NCBI GenBank assembly: GCA_023525975.1
Contig: CM042043.1
Coordinates: forward strand, 34,110,001 to 34,174,000
Origin: Smallanthus sonchifolius
Taxonomy: Eukaryota; Streptophyta; Magnoliopsida; Asterales; Asteraceae
DNA: 64,000 bases
Reading direction: 5' to 3'
Numbering within the stretch: the stretch's first letter is position 1; every line of letters begins with the position of its first letter. Under the pieces are notes generated by a model, which saw only the letters and a list, made by a program, of their open reading frames with translations, was not told the origin of the DNA and did not search any database. Both the position numbers and the translations under genes were made by a program. Of the stretch, positions 34,003 to 45,228 are shown in pieces.

Positions 34003-34110
34003 CTAGGTTAAAATCACGTGTACTACACGGGTTGAATAAATATAATATTATAGATTAAGTATTAAAAAAATTATTTTTTTAAAAACTCATGTTTTACACG
34101 GGTTGAATAA
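34003..34110 (-). mobile_element. Helitron 3' end, minus strand
   Basis: On the minus strand a hairpin (CCCGTGTAGTACACGTG, 34031-34015) precedes CTAG (34006-34003) followed by T. A second similar hairpin half (CCCGTGTAAAACATGAG) lies at 34102-34086. The 5' end is not visible because the next copia LTR begins at 34133. Confidence 0.55.
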
Positions 34111-34132
34111 ACTCATGGAATACAATATAATC

Positions 34133-34693
34133 TGTTAGCACATACACTCGTTAAAGTATTGTCAAAAATAGTATTGTAACTAGAACGAATTTGAACAGAA
34201 ACACAAACCAAACTAATTCGAATACAAGCAGAAAGAACCAGAATCAAATGTTCAAAATACAGAGATGTAAAACCAAAGACACAGCCGGAGAAATCTGCCT
34301 AAATATTTTTCTGATTAAGCTACTTTCATGTGTACAAAGAGATTAAAAACCGACACCTATATAGCGCCAAAAAACTCCAACGGCAGGGAGCAATCAATGG
34401 AGCTAGAAGAGGAAAACTGAACGAGATCGAGGGGATTGAAGGACACCATCTGGAATGAGAGAGACGAGACCTTGATTCACTTTCCATCTTTGAGCAAAGG
34501 GAGAGAGGAGGTGCATAATCTTGACCTAGCAGAGATTTCTGAAGAGAGGGCTGAACAAGCCTACTTCAGGGGACTCGGAAATAGCCTTGGGCTTTATCAA
34601 GATTCCAACCCACATAGGATGAGAAGCCCATCTGCAGAGAAATCAAAATCAAATACAGGAAAAAAGGCCCAAATGAATTGATAATTTTTAACA
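34133..34693 (-). repeat. 3' LTR of the decayed copia element
   Basis: 561 bp, TGTTAGC...TTAACA ends. It is preceded on the minus strand by the polypurine tract ATTGAGGAGGGA (34705-34694). A TATA-like stretch is visible near 34365 (plus CTATATAG). Confidence 0.8.
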
Positions 34694-34705
34694 TCCCTCC
34701 TCAAT

Positions 34706-35070
34706 TCAATGGGCAAATACGTCAAAATATGATAAAGATTTGCATAACAAATCTTTTTGGTTTACCAATAATCCTTTGGTAAAAATATATGCTAATTGAT
34801 TTTTTGATTCAGTTGAAAGAATGTTTATAGCTCTTGAGGAGACTTTTTCTCTAAGAAAGAAGAGATCAATTTTAAAATGTTTTGTCCTATCATGAAAGAC
34901 AGGATTTGCAGAAATTGATATAGCAGCATTGTTATCACACATTAAAGGAACGGGAAGAATGATTTCAACTTGTAGTTCTTTTAAAACGTTCATGAGCCCT
35001 AGCACCTCATATGTAGTTGAACACGACACGATATTCGGCTTCTGCAGATGATCGTGACACTGTTCCTTGT
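34706..35070 (-). pseudogene. RNase H of the decayed copia element
   Basis: The minus frame reads LKELQVEIILPVPLMCDNNA and then FHDRTKHFKIDLFFLREKV, the conserved end of copia RNase H (catalytic Asp in CDNNA), followed by LAYIFTKGL. The beginning, with the usual S-R-S-S-A-E-A-E-Y motif, is degraded near 35030-35070. Confidence 0.8.
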
Positions 35071-35081
35071 TCTTTACTTTT

Positions 35082-36346
35082 TCAAGAAATAAGGTTATTG
35101 TCTAAGAAGATGCAATATCCCGTGACAGATCTTCTAGATCCAACACACTTACCCCAATCAGATTCGGAGTAATCAACAAGGTTAAAATTCATACCTTTTG
35201 AGAATAGGATGCCCTTACCTGGAGATGTCTTGAGATATCTTAATAATCGTAAAGCATTTTGTAGATAACACTTAGACGGATTATACATGAATTGACTCAA
35301 ATATTGAACATAGTAATATATATATCAGGTCTTATATGGGATAAATAAATTAATTTCCCTATTAGTCTTTAATATCCAGTTATATCAAGAAGAGTGTGAT
35401 CTTTGCAAGATTTAACAAGATTATAATTAAGTTCAATGGGAGTAGAGACAGGTTTACACCCTGTGAGCCCATATTCAGCTAATAACTCAATACAGTATTG
35501 TCTTTGAGATAGACAAATACAAGACTTGGATCTAATGACTTAAATGCCTAAGAAGCATTTTAGATCACCCAGATCTTTAATCATAAATTTAGACTTTAAA
35601 AGATTTTTAACTTTGTTTATTTCATTTAAATCGGTATGGGTTAAAATAATGTCATCAACATAAACAAGGAGAGCGAGAAACACAGAACTAGAAGATTAGT
35701 AAAAAAGGAATAGTCACACTTGTACTTTGTTCAAAACCCAGATCACACAAAACACTAAGAAGCTTATCGTTCCACATACGAGAGGCTTGTTTTAAGCCAT
35801 ATAACGATTTAATTAATTTGCACACTTTTGTTTCACTTTTAGAGAAATATCCTTTCGGGAAAGACATAAACATCTTCATTTAGTTCACCATATAAGAACG
35901 CATTATTAATATCAAGTTGGAAAAGATGCCAATATTTTTTAACAGTAACGTTGATAATGCACCTTATTGTAACCATTTTAGCCATAGGAGAGAACGTTTC
36001 ATCAAAGTCGATCCCTTCTTTTTTATTGTATCCCTTGTAAACTAGCCTAGCCTTATATCGTTTTATTTCACCTATGGATTTCTATTTTATTTTATAGACC
36101 CATTTACACCCTATTGGTTTTCTACATGTAGGTAACTCAACTAATTCTCAGGTGTTATTTCATAGCCTGAACCCAATTGGGATCAACGGCAGACTCGTCA
36201 TAGGTTATAGGTTCAATGCTTTTGTTTAAGGCAGATGAGAAACATAGGTTTCCAGTGGACAGTCTCGAGTAGTTTACTACTTTTTCAAGGCCATACTTGA
36301 CTTTCCCTTCTACCACATAATCTTGTAACTTTATTAGGATGGACAC
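35082..36346 (-). pseudogene. Reverse transcriptase of the decayed copia element
   Basis: Broken into several frames. Motifs in order from the right: YDESAVDPNWVQAMK (RT start), KMFMSFPKGYF and SLYGLKQASRMWN (palm), the catalytic YVDD box at about 35660-35640 (LLVYVDDIILTH), DLGDLKCFLGI, and the connection region NALRLLRYLKTSPGKGI and SDWGKCVGSRRSVTGYCIF. At least four interruptions were seen. Confidence 0.8.
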
Positions 36347-36899
36347 ATTTCTAGTAGATCTCCTAGTTATAGTGGGTTCATCCCTGCCCTCAAAGGGTGT
36401 GACTTCTTCATTAGCGATGATGGACGTGTAAGTTCCTCCAGAGCTTTGACTCGAACTATTGGGTTGTTGTCCACTAGCATTACCCTCGGTTCTATCTAAC
36501 TCTAGATTTTGCTTATTAGTTTCAGTATTATCACTCGTAACCCTCCCATCATCATGGGTCTTTCATCTTCATACTCTTCGGTTTCATAAAGATTAAAAAA
36601 GTTTAAAGAGTTTAAGTTTGGATTTGAAATAAGGTCATTTTTGCATAAATATTTATTTTATTTGAAGGAAAAAATATTTTCATAAAATTTTACATCTCTT
36701 GAAAATAGTATTTGCTTATTATCAATACTCCAGAGTTTAAAACCCTTTTTTTTATTTGAGTATCCCAAAAAAAACACATTTTTCTGCACGGCTTTCAAAC
36801 TTATTTGTGTTATTTAAGATGGTGCTGAAACAGAGACATCCGAAGTTACGAAAATGATTAAGAAAGGGTTTACAACTATGAACCAACTCATACGGAGAC

Positions 36900-37089
36900 T
36901 TACCATCTAGAACTAAAGAGGATGTCATGTTAACAAGATAAATGGCAGTTAGGATACATTCAGACTAGAATCAAAAGGGAAGATCCCTTTGGAAAAGTAA
37001 AGATCAGATGTTTATGTTTTCTTTCCACTATTCCATTTTGTTATGGAGTGTAGGGACAGGTGGTTTGATGAATAATTTCATTTGAATTA
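36900..37089 (-). pseudogene. Integrase, C-terminal half, of the decayed copia element
   Basis: The minus reading from the solo-LTR junction gives HQTTCPYTPQQNGIVERKH, including the catalytic Glu. This continues directly the integrase part at 39048-39410 if the solo LTR and one duplication copy are removed. Confidence 0.75.
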
Positions 37090-37192
37090 TGTAACATCCC
37101 AAAAATAAAAGGACAGTTAAAATAACGAAATAAACGAACGAGGCATGTCGGGTTGGGTCGGATGGGCCGGCGGGCTGGAAGGGGAACCTCCC

Positions 37193-37200
37193 CTATAAAT
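37193..37200 (+). promoter_or_regulatory. TATA box of the solo LTR
   Basis: CTATAAAT about 105 bp after the LTR start, followed about 30 bp later by a pyrimidine-rich CTCTCATTTGCACC that could hold the transcription start. The U3 would be unusually short. Confidence 0.6.
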
Positions 37201-37557
37201 AGCCAAGGTCACCACCCTTTTCTCTCATTTGCACCTTCTAGAGAGAGAAACCATAGAGAGAGAAAGTTGGCGGATCGACCCGAGATTTCAGCAAAGTGTT
37301 ACTCGATAACTCGTGAGAAGAACCTCCGGATCAGAAGCTCGATTCAGGTAACGATCCGACCTAAATCTGAGTTTTTGTTCGTTTTTGGGTTTTTCGGGTT
37401 TTGGGTGAAAAGGCAACGTTTTTACGGATAAAACTGAAAGATAAACATAGATTTGAGTTCCTTAATGGAAAACGAACGTTTTGGATGCAAACAGGTTCGA
37501 GATCTTGACGAGATCAGACCTGAATGCGAAAGTTAGGGTTTTGCGAAGAAACAGGTC

Positions 37558-37650
37558 GTGCGCACTTACCAAGTGCGCATGGAGCAGGTCCTGCGTACTT
37601 ATCAAGTACGCAGGAAGAGGGGTCTGCGCACTTGCTAAGTGCGCAGGCAT
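37558..37650 (+). repeat. Three consecutive hairpins in the solo LTR
   Basis: Stems TGCGCACTT/AAGTGCGCA, CTGCGTACTT/AAGTACGCAG and CTGCGCACTT/AAGTGCGCAG, each with a 3-nt loop (ACC, ATC, GCT), about 33 bp apart. The second differs by paired changes that keep the stem. Confidence 0.85.
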
Positions 37651-38303
37651 CAGGCTGATTAGGTAATGTCGGTATGTTTAGAAGGTTAAACCGTTAGAGT
37701 CGGGATTTGGTCTGATGTGTATTTAACTAATCAATTCAGATCGGAAGTGACGTAGTGGGACCTTTGTTTAGGGCAACACGGATTAGCTTATCAGGTGAGT
37801 TCTAGAAGCCCTCTTTTAAATGTTTTATATGATGTTTTCGGGCTCGTGTGTATACATATGAAATGTTGTTTTATAAAATGATGTTTATGAAACCATGTTT
37901 ACGAAATGATATGATTTTGAAATGAACGGTTTATGGAAAGAAAGTTCTATGAACGGAATGTTTACGAACGAATGTTTAATAAGAAATGGTTTAAAGTAAA
38001 GGTAAAGGGTTTTGAAAGTTAAGGAAAAGTTTTGTGAAAAGAAAAGAAAAAGGGCAAAGGTTTTAAAGAAGTCATTACAAATCTAATCTGTCGAATGAAT
38101 GGAATTGACGAATGAAGTCTGGGAATGAGATTCCCAGCCTTGTGGTAGATTATGGACAGCGAGTCATAGTTACCATAAGAACAACAGGGGCAGTGTCTTA
38201 GTGGCCAACCAATGGTTTGATGTTGTACAACTGGTATGGAGTAACGACGGTTACTCAGGGGTTAACGTGACCCCATGTGAGGTTAAATTATGATCCGACA
38301 GTG

Positions 38304-38402
38304 TTATGGCTGAGAGCCATAACCGTCGATGGAAGTTGTCGGTTTATGGCTGAGAGCCATAGCCTTCAATGGAGGTTGTCGATCTATGGCTGAGAGCCAT
38401 AG
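38304..38402 (+). repeat. Three 40-bp tandem repeats with hairpin
   Basis: Each unit starts TATGGCTGAGAGCCATA, a perfect 7-bp stem with loop GAG, followed by a GGAGGTTGTCG-like spacer. Starts at 38304, 38344 and 38384, period exactly 40. Confidence 0.85.
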
Positions 38403-39047
38403 GGGGCAACTGAATGGGTATTGTCGGTCCTCGTGCAGTTAGCCTTGGGGGCAATACCAAAAAGGGAATTGACGGAATGTTGTGGCAACGACGGTGATAC
38501 GTAACGGTTGTCCACGACATGTAGGGTTCCTTCGGGGACACAGAGACGCATAACGATACAGATTTTAGATAGTAATGTATGACTTAAATGAATGTTAAAT
38601 GTTTTAAACAAATGATCCGTTCAGTGTGTTTAAATGTTTGAAGGTGTATGAATGAAAGACCCTGTTTTCTTATACGTGATGTTAAACCCTAATGAATGTT
38701 TTGAATGATGAACCATTTCTTAAATCGAACGAAAACTAGAACTCACCAGCGTAGCTGACTTTTTAGTATGCACATTCAGGTTAAGGGCAGGTTATGGTGA
38801 TGGACGGTGATGCTTGGCAAGAGAGAAGAGTTACCCGGATGATATGAAGACTGGCATCCCGTTATGAGTTGTTTATGTTATGTTTATGTATTTGATAACG
38901 TTACGCTTCCGCATGTATGAACAAGTTTTAATTATGATGAATGAATGAAATTTTCCGCTGCGTTATTTGATATTCATGTTTAAGAACTGTTTGTGAATGA
39001 GTAAATCCAACAAGTGAGGCCTCCCGGGTTTGGGGCCTTACAAATTA

Positions 39048-39410
39048 AGAAAGTTTGACATTTTTCTGTTCACAAATTCTGTGTCGTTATCGCTTCTAAA
39101 CACTTTAATGTTTTTTTCAAATTGATTTTTTATTAGATTAAAAAAGGTTTCAATATTTTCAAAAACCTCATCTTTATGTTTTAATAAGAAGACCCATACA
39201 ACGCGTGAAAAACCATCCACAACAGTCAGGAAGAACCTATAACCCTCTTTACTTTAGACCCTATATGGACCCCACACATCTAGGTGGACAATTTCACCTA
39301 TTGAAATAGATTTGTGGTCACTTAATGGGAAGGGATCGCTATGTTGTTTTGCTTTATGACAAATTTCACACGGGTAACCAATTTTAACACTTTTTAGGTT
39401 TAGGGTGTCT
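39048..39410 (-). pseudogene. Integrase, N-terminal half, of the decayed copia element
   Basis: Zinc-binding part (GYPCEICHKAKQH), catalytic Asp in HLDVWGP, then a stop, VVDGFSRVVWVFLLKHKDEV and the second Asp in FRSDNDTEF. It is cut by the solo LTR right after MSNFLN. Confidence 0.82.
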
Positions 39411-39411
39411 T

Positions 39412-39850
39412 TTAGGATGTCAAGAACGGGAGTAGAGGATGCCCTAACCTAGAGTGCCATAGGTTCACTGAATCATAACTATTAAAACAGACTGTTAATG
39501 GTTCAGTAGCATTACCACAGACATAAAGACCATCAACTTGATTACCAGTCACTAGAGTGTTCCTTTTAAGACAATCATGAATATAGTAATTAGTTTCATC
39601 AAAGGTAACTTTTAGTTTATTATCTCTAGCAAGTTTATAGACGGACATAAGGTTCACATGATACTCTAGCACAACAAATACATCATATAGAATGACTCTA
39701 TTACTAAGTTTAAAATTCCCAATTTTAGTAACCGTAGCATTAGTGCCATTTGGGTGTTTAATTTTAATGTTATATTCAGAAACATCAATTTTATAAAAAA
39801 TACCTTTTTCAGAACTATGTGTTGGTTAGCATTAGAGTCAACTACCCAGT
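39412..39850 (-). pseudogene. Protease and GAG-pre-integrase of the decayed copia element
   Basis: Protease motif NWVVDSNANQHI near 39840-39815 (canonical D-S-G altered to D-S-N), then frame breaks, then the pre-integrase domain ending SVNLWHSRLGHPLLPFL. Confidence 0.75.
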
Positions 39851-39854
39851 TATG

Positions 39855-40244
39855 TCATTTTGAATCAGAAACATTTCCAGAGAAACCAAAAACTCGTTTA
39901 CTAAACACATTTGCACATAAATAATTACCTCCCATATTGGTGTCATGTGAACTTTCTCCAGTTTTCTCATTTAATAAACCTAGCAGTGTAGAAACTTGCT
40001 CAGGGGTAAGTGTGGAAGTAGAAGAAGAAGAAGTAGACGGGTCATGGTCAAATTTAGGAGGTACATGACTATTAAAATTTGAGAATTTACTTCCCGAATT
40101 ACTTCTAGGTTTGGGATTTGATGGATAGCCAACAATTTCAAAACATATATCCACCGTCTGACCAAGCTTATTACAATGAGTACACTTCAATTTAGGATTA
40201 GTTTTTATTATCAAAGTTTTGAGGTGTTCTAGCCACGAATCCAA
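39855..40244 (-). pseudogene. gag: gag zinc-knuckle region of the decayed copia element
   Basis: 129 codons with KCTHCNKLGQTVDICFE, a CCHC knuckle whose histidine is replaced by glutamine, so zinc binding is doubtful. A serine-rich linker and the pre-protease segment follow. Confidence 0.72.
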
Positions 40245-40883
40245 AATTTCGGTTTTGAGATTTTGAGGAGTTTTTTGAATTTATATGTGATTCTTCTCTT
40301 GAAATAGTAGAAAAAAAGCGGTTTTAATAGTACGAAGAGGATCACTTATTAAAAGGTTGGTCATAACTTCTGGTACTCATCATCAAGACCCATAAAAAAT
40401 TGCATAAGTTTTATCAAATGACTGAAATCGTTAAACTCTTTTGAAGCTTGGCAAGTACAAGAAGGTAATTGAACCATTTGATCAAAGTGTTTCCACATGA
40501 TGTTGAGTTTATGATAATAATCAGCCACAGTTGCCTGGTTTTGACTTAAAGAATTTATTTTTTGAAACAGATTAAAATAACAGAACCGTCAATTTTGTCG
40601 TAAGTTTCCTTTAAGTCTTGCCAGACTTCATAAGCAAGTTTAGAAATGACTTGACCCATGTATGATTCATCAGCCACAGAATTAAGAATCCATGTAAGCA
40701 CAACAGAATAACATCTATCCCATTGTCTAGCTAGAACATTATTATCATCTGATCGTTTACAAGAACCATCTATAAATTCCGTTTTATTTTTAACTTGTAA
40801 CACAAGTTTCATAGCATTAGACCATATAGTGTAATTTTCAGACCCTTTAAGTTTTATGTTCAGAACTGTACGATTACTCGAGT

Positions 40884-43783
40884 TAGAGGTGCACAAATTG
40901 GTTTTTTTTTGGAACCGGATCCGGTTCGGATCCGGACCGGTTCCGTCAAAGTTGGTCAATAACCGGATCCATTAGAACCGGTTCCGGTTCGGATCCGGTT
41001 CCGGGTGTGGAGACTTGGAACCTATTGGGACCGGTTCGGATATTTAGAACCGGACCGGTTAAAAAAAACCGGTTCCACCGGTTCCGAAAAAAAAAAATTA
41101 AAAATTAACAAAGATACACTATAAAATACATGTTTTATTTATTTTGTAGATTTTTTTAAGTTATTTAACAATAGTTCGTACAAAAAAAATACAAAAAACA
41201 TAATTGAATCACAAAGCATTAATTATTTATTATGTTTTCAATATTCTTCGTCGTAGTCTTTGTAACATCGGTTTTCATTCTTCTTCGCTTGAGATACGTT
41301 GGGCTTCATCGTAAGCTTGTTCTTCGTCCGAAAGTGGAGTCGCCGCCCCATGTTCTACTTCGAATTCATGTATTTTTTGTTCAACGTCAAGCTCGCCTTC
41401 TAATTTTGCAACATGTTGTACACGTTCGGCGGCATCCAAATGGTCCTTCAAGCAAATACACATCTCCATAGATTCCGGTGTAAGCCTCGTTCTTCGAATA
41501 GATAAAACCCTGCCACTAAGAGAAAAAGCGGATTCCGAAGCTACCGTGGAAGCTTGGACGGTTAGTAGGTCACGGGCCATTGCGGCTAGAACGGGATATT
41601 GGGATTCCCTTCCTTGCCACCAACTCAAGATATCAAAGTTTTCAAACTCTTCGGATCTTAGAGTAGAAATAAAGTCGGTTGCTTGATATCTCCCAAGCTC
41701 GCTACTTGGTGTGGTTCCACGAGCTCGTTTAGTATTTTCGTTTCTTAAAGTGTTAAATAAATTTAGCATCGGGTTCCTTGAACTACTAGAAGTTGAACCC
41801 GAACCCATTGATTCACGTATGTTTGATGGATCACCACTTCCACCATATTTGCGTAAATAATAATCAAACATATTATTAAAAGCCGAATTGAAATCCCTTA
41901 TTGCATTTGATTCAAAATTTGGGTCTTCCTCGAACATATTTAAATCATCCGATATTGATCCAATTAATGTTTCAACACCGGTTACATTAATCGTTGGGTT
42001 TAAGGCGGCCGAACATGTAACAACGGCCGGCATTTCTGAAAAATATTTTTTAAATTTAGCTTTCATAGGTTTTACCATTTTTTTCAAAAATAGTGCCGTG
42101 ATATTCAAACTCTTTTAATTTATTACATATTAAGTATAATTGTTGAAGTATTAGCGAAGACGTGGGATAATAAACTCCCGATAAACATGTAGTTGCATTT
42201 TTAAAAACCTCAAGCAAATTAGTTAGTTTCTCGATCATATCCCAACTTATATTATCAATTTTTTGTAAACAACGTTTCTTTTGCACAAGTTCATCATGGA
42301 AATGTTTTAAAGTAATTCTTTGCCTTAAGGCCGATTCAAACATTTTCCAAGTCGAGTTCCATCTAGTAGGTACGTCCCAATTCGGACCTAAAAAGATGGA
42401 ATCCGTTTGTTGGCACAAGTTTCTATAGTTTATATATCTTTTTTTGCTTGTGCTAAAAACTTCACGTAACATCACTTTAAAATTTTCTTTTACGTCTCTT
42501 ATTTCTTAGACGTTTAGACCGTCTTGCACAACCAAGTTAATGATGTGTGCAACACATCGACTATGAAAAAAAACACCGTTACAAGGCGGTTCATATTTTA
42601 TTTTTAATTTTTCGACCGCGTTTGTGTTATTTGAAGCGTTATCAAAAGATATTGAAAATATTTTCGGTTGAATTTTATAAGTTTGAATTACCGAGTCTAA
42701 AATATAAAATAAGTTTTCACCGGTATGTGGATATCCAAAATAATCAAACGCAATCGTACGCTTCATCATTTGCCACGACTCCGGTTGAACCCAATGTGCG
42801 GTAACGCAAAGGTACGATTCGGGTAAACCATGTGGAGCGGACCAAACGTCCGTTGTTAAGTTAATGCCGGTATTTAATTTTTCAAAACCTAAAATTAATT
42901 CTTTTTTGGCTCTTTTCCACATTTTTAAACAATCTCTTCTCAAAGTAGAACGACTTACATTTGTGTAATTCGGTTGAAGCGTCTCTTGTATCATCCTCGT
43001 CAAGCGCGGATTATCAAAATGATCAAAAGGCAAGCCTTCTTGAATGACGAAATGTGCCATTCTCTCACGAACACTTTCGACATTGTATTGCCAAACTCCT
43101 CCATCCCTACCAATTTGAGTTTGATTTTCACCTTCTTGAGTGTGTCTTGCGTGACTAGCAATATGTTTCCTTAAACTGCTATTTCCCGCCGCAGCTAAAA
43201 GTTTACCACAACGTTTGCAACGAGCCTTTTGCGAGCCGTACGACATTTCGCATAAATCGAAATAAGCCCATATTTCTTGGTTTCGGGAGCAAGGAAGTAT
43301 TGACACAACCGTAACATCGCTAGTAGAACCACCAACCGAATTTTGAGTGCTTGCGGAAGCGGAAGCCATGAGAGCGTTTTTTTTTTTGCTTAACGTGAGC
43401 GTTTTTTTTGCGTTTTGAGAGCGTTTTTGAGTTTTGAGAGCTAGAATGTTGTGGTGAACTAACACAAACACCCAATACCTATTTATACTAAATTTCAATC
43501 CTTAAAAACAAAAAAAACGGCCATAAAACGGCTATATAGCCGTTTTTTTTTTAACCCCAACGGCTAGAACCGGTTCCGAACCGGTTCCAAAATGTCCGAA
43601 AAAAACCGGTTCCAAAAAATCCGATTTTTATCCGATTTTTAACCGGTCCATCAAAAAACCCAGAACCGGTCCCGGAACCGGCGGTTCTCATAATATCCGG
43701 ACCGGTTCTAAAAAAACCGGTTCTCACCGGATCCGGTTTCGGATAATCCATCGGATCGGTTCCGGTTCTTTTGTGCACCTCTA
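40884..43783 (-). mobile_element. hAT transposon (Ac-like, BED-finger transposase)
   Basis: The 2900-bp element has perfect inverted ends TAGAGGTGCACAAA and a perfect 8-bp duplication ACTCGAGT (40876-40883 and 43784-43791). Both subterminal 200 bp are crowded with CCGGTTC/GGATCCGG motifs. It contains one transposase gene on the minus strand. It interrupts the gag head of tandem unit copy 1. Confidence 0.95.
41275..43369 (-). pseudogene. hAT transposase, BED zinc finger / RICESLEEPER type (broken)
   Basis: About 698 codons from the preferred ATG at 43369-43367 (MASASAST); the longer upstream frame lacks family similarity. Domains in order: BED finger (CKRCGKLLAAAG...LRKHIASH), RNase-H-like core with INLTTDVWSAPHGLPESYL (first Asp), FSISFDNASNNTNAV (second Asp) and RCVAHIINLVVQDG, the DUF4413-like part (DVPTRWNSTWKMFESAL), and the C-terminal dimerisation domain (LSWWQGRESQYPVLAAMARD, ASESAFSLSGRVLS). 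Lesions: in-frame TAA at 42506-42508 and a one-base frameshift at the A-run near 42078-42085. Confidence 0.93.
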
Positions 43784-44320
43784 ACTCGAGTCACTAGCAT
43801 GAAGGTAAAGAGGATTGCTAGTATCAAGTTTACTTATTAGTGTTTCATTAACAGCATGAGATCCAATTTGAGAGTCAGACATTATAGCAACAATCCGAAA
43901 TAGAGTGCAATTCAGCCAAAACTTAACGAGTAAATGATGGTAAAATACTCATAAGTTTATTTAAATGCTATGAGGCATTATATCATACTGTTTTACATAT
44001 GTAATAGCAGCCAACGATCAAAAAAACTAGATTTTAAAATAAACTTCGTTTCCAAAAAAAAATCGTAACGTTGAAAAAAAAACTAAAAACAGTCATGCAC
44101 TCCGTATTTTGGAAAAAAGTTAACGAACGAAAGCTATTACCAGGCACACGCACTGAGTAAACAATCAAGACTAGAGCCAGGTTTTCACACCACTCAAGTG
44201 ATAGATCGGGGAATAGTCAAGGATGTTGATGCGAACACACAAAAAAATAAATTTCACACCCATGTGATGCAACCAAAATTAGTAGTGAATAAGCACAAGA
44301 ATAAACCACAAATAGAAAAT

Positions 44321-45228
44321 GAGTTTATGATAATAATCAGCCACAGTTGCCCGGTTTTGACTTAAAGAATTTATTTTTTGAAACAGATTAAAATAACAGA
44401 ACCGTCAATTTTGTCGTAAGTTTCCTTTAAGTCTTGTCAGACTTCATAAGCAAGTTTAGAAATGACTTGACCCATGTATGATTCATCAGCCACAGAATTA
44501 AGAATCCATGTAAGCACAACAGAATAACATCTATCCCATTGTCTAGCTAGAACATTATTATCATCTGATCGTTTACAAGAACCATCTATAAATTCCGTTT
44601 TGTTTTTAACTTGTAACACAAGTTTCATAGTATTAGACCATATAGTGTAATTTTCAGACCCTTTAAGTTTTATGTTCAGAACTGTACGATTACTCGAGTC
44701 ACTAGCATGAAGGTAAAGAGAATTGCTAGTATCAAGTTTACTTATTAGTGTTTCATTAACAGCATGAGATCCAATTTGAGAGTCAGACATTATAGCAACA
44801 ATCCGAAATAGAGTGCAATTCAGTCAAAACTTAACGAGTAAATGATGGTAAAATACTCATAAGTTTATATAAATGCTATGAGGCATTATATCATACTGTT
44901 TTACATATGTAATAGCAGCCAACGATCAAAAAAACTAGATTTTAAAATAAACTCCGTTTCCAAAAAAAAATCGTAACGTTGAAAAAAAAACTAAAAACAG
45001 TCATGCACTCCGTATTTTGGAAAAAAGTTAACGAACGAAAGCTATTACCAGGCACACGCACAGAGTAAACAATCAAGACTAGAGCCAGGTTTTCACACCA
45101 CTCAAGTGATAGATCGGGGAATAGTCAAGGATGTTGATGCGAACACACAAAAAAATAAATTTCACACCCATGTGATGCAACCAAAATTAGTAGTGAATAA
45201 GCACAAGAATAAACCACAAATAGAAAAT
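44321..45228 (-). repeat. 908-bp tandem unit, copy 2
   Basis: Nearly identical to the neighbouring copies. It encodes the gag head (44790-44437, 117 codons, from MSDSQIGSHAV to KLAYEV) uninterrupted by the hAT, so it preserves the empty target site CGATTACTCGAGTCACTAG near 44690-44706. The non-coding half resembles Helitron interior at 17645-17765. Confidence 0.92.

Larger units (their letters stand above)
37090..39042 (+). mobile_element. Solo LTR inserted in copia integrase
   Basis: The 1953-bp segment has TGTAAC...CTTACA ends and a perfect 5-bp duplication AATTA (37085-37089 and 39043-39047). It has no internal region, so it is a solo LTR left by LTR-LTR recombination. A TATA box (CTATAAAT, 37193-37200) and the following leader fix its orientation as plus. 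TGTAACATCCC resembles LTRs of Ty3/gypsy chromoviruses; that lineage is a guess. It holds three hairpins at 37558-37650 and three 40-bp tandem repeats at 38304-38402. Confidence 0.85.
40505..44320 (-). repeat. 908-bp tandem unit, copy 1 (contains hAT insertion)
   Basis: It starts GAGTTTATGATAATAATCAG. Without the 2900-bp hAT element and its 8-bp duplication its length is 908 bp, the same as the next two copies. It includes the gag head: minus ATG at 43882 (MSDSQIGSHAV), then after the hAT SSNRTVLNIKLKGSENYTIW. Confidence 0.9.

Noticed and set aside
40910..41095. GGATCC/CCGGTT-rich tract as a satellite
   Set aside because: It is the subterminal region of the hAT element, mirrored at 43560-43770.
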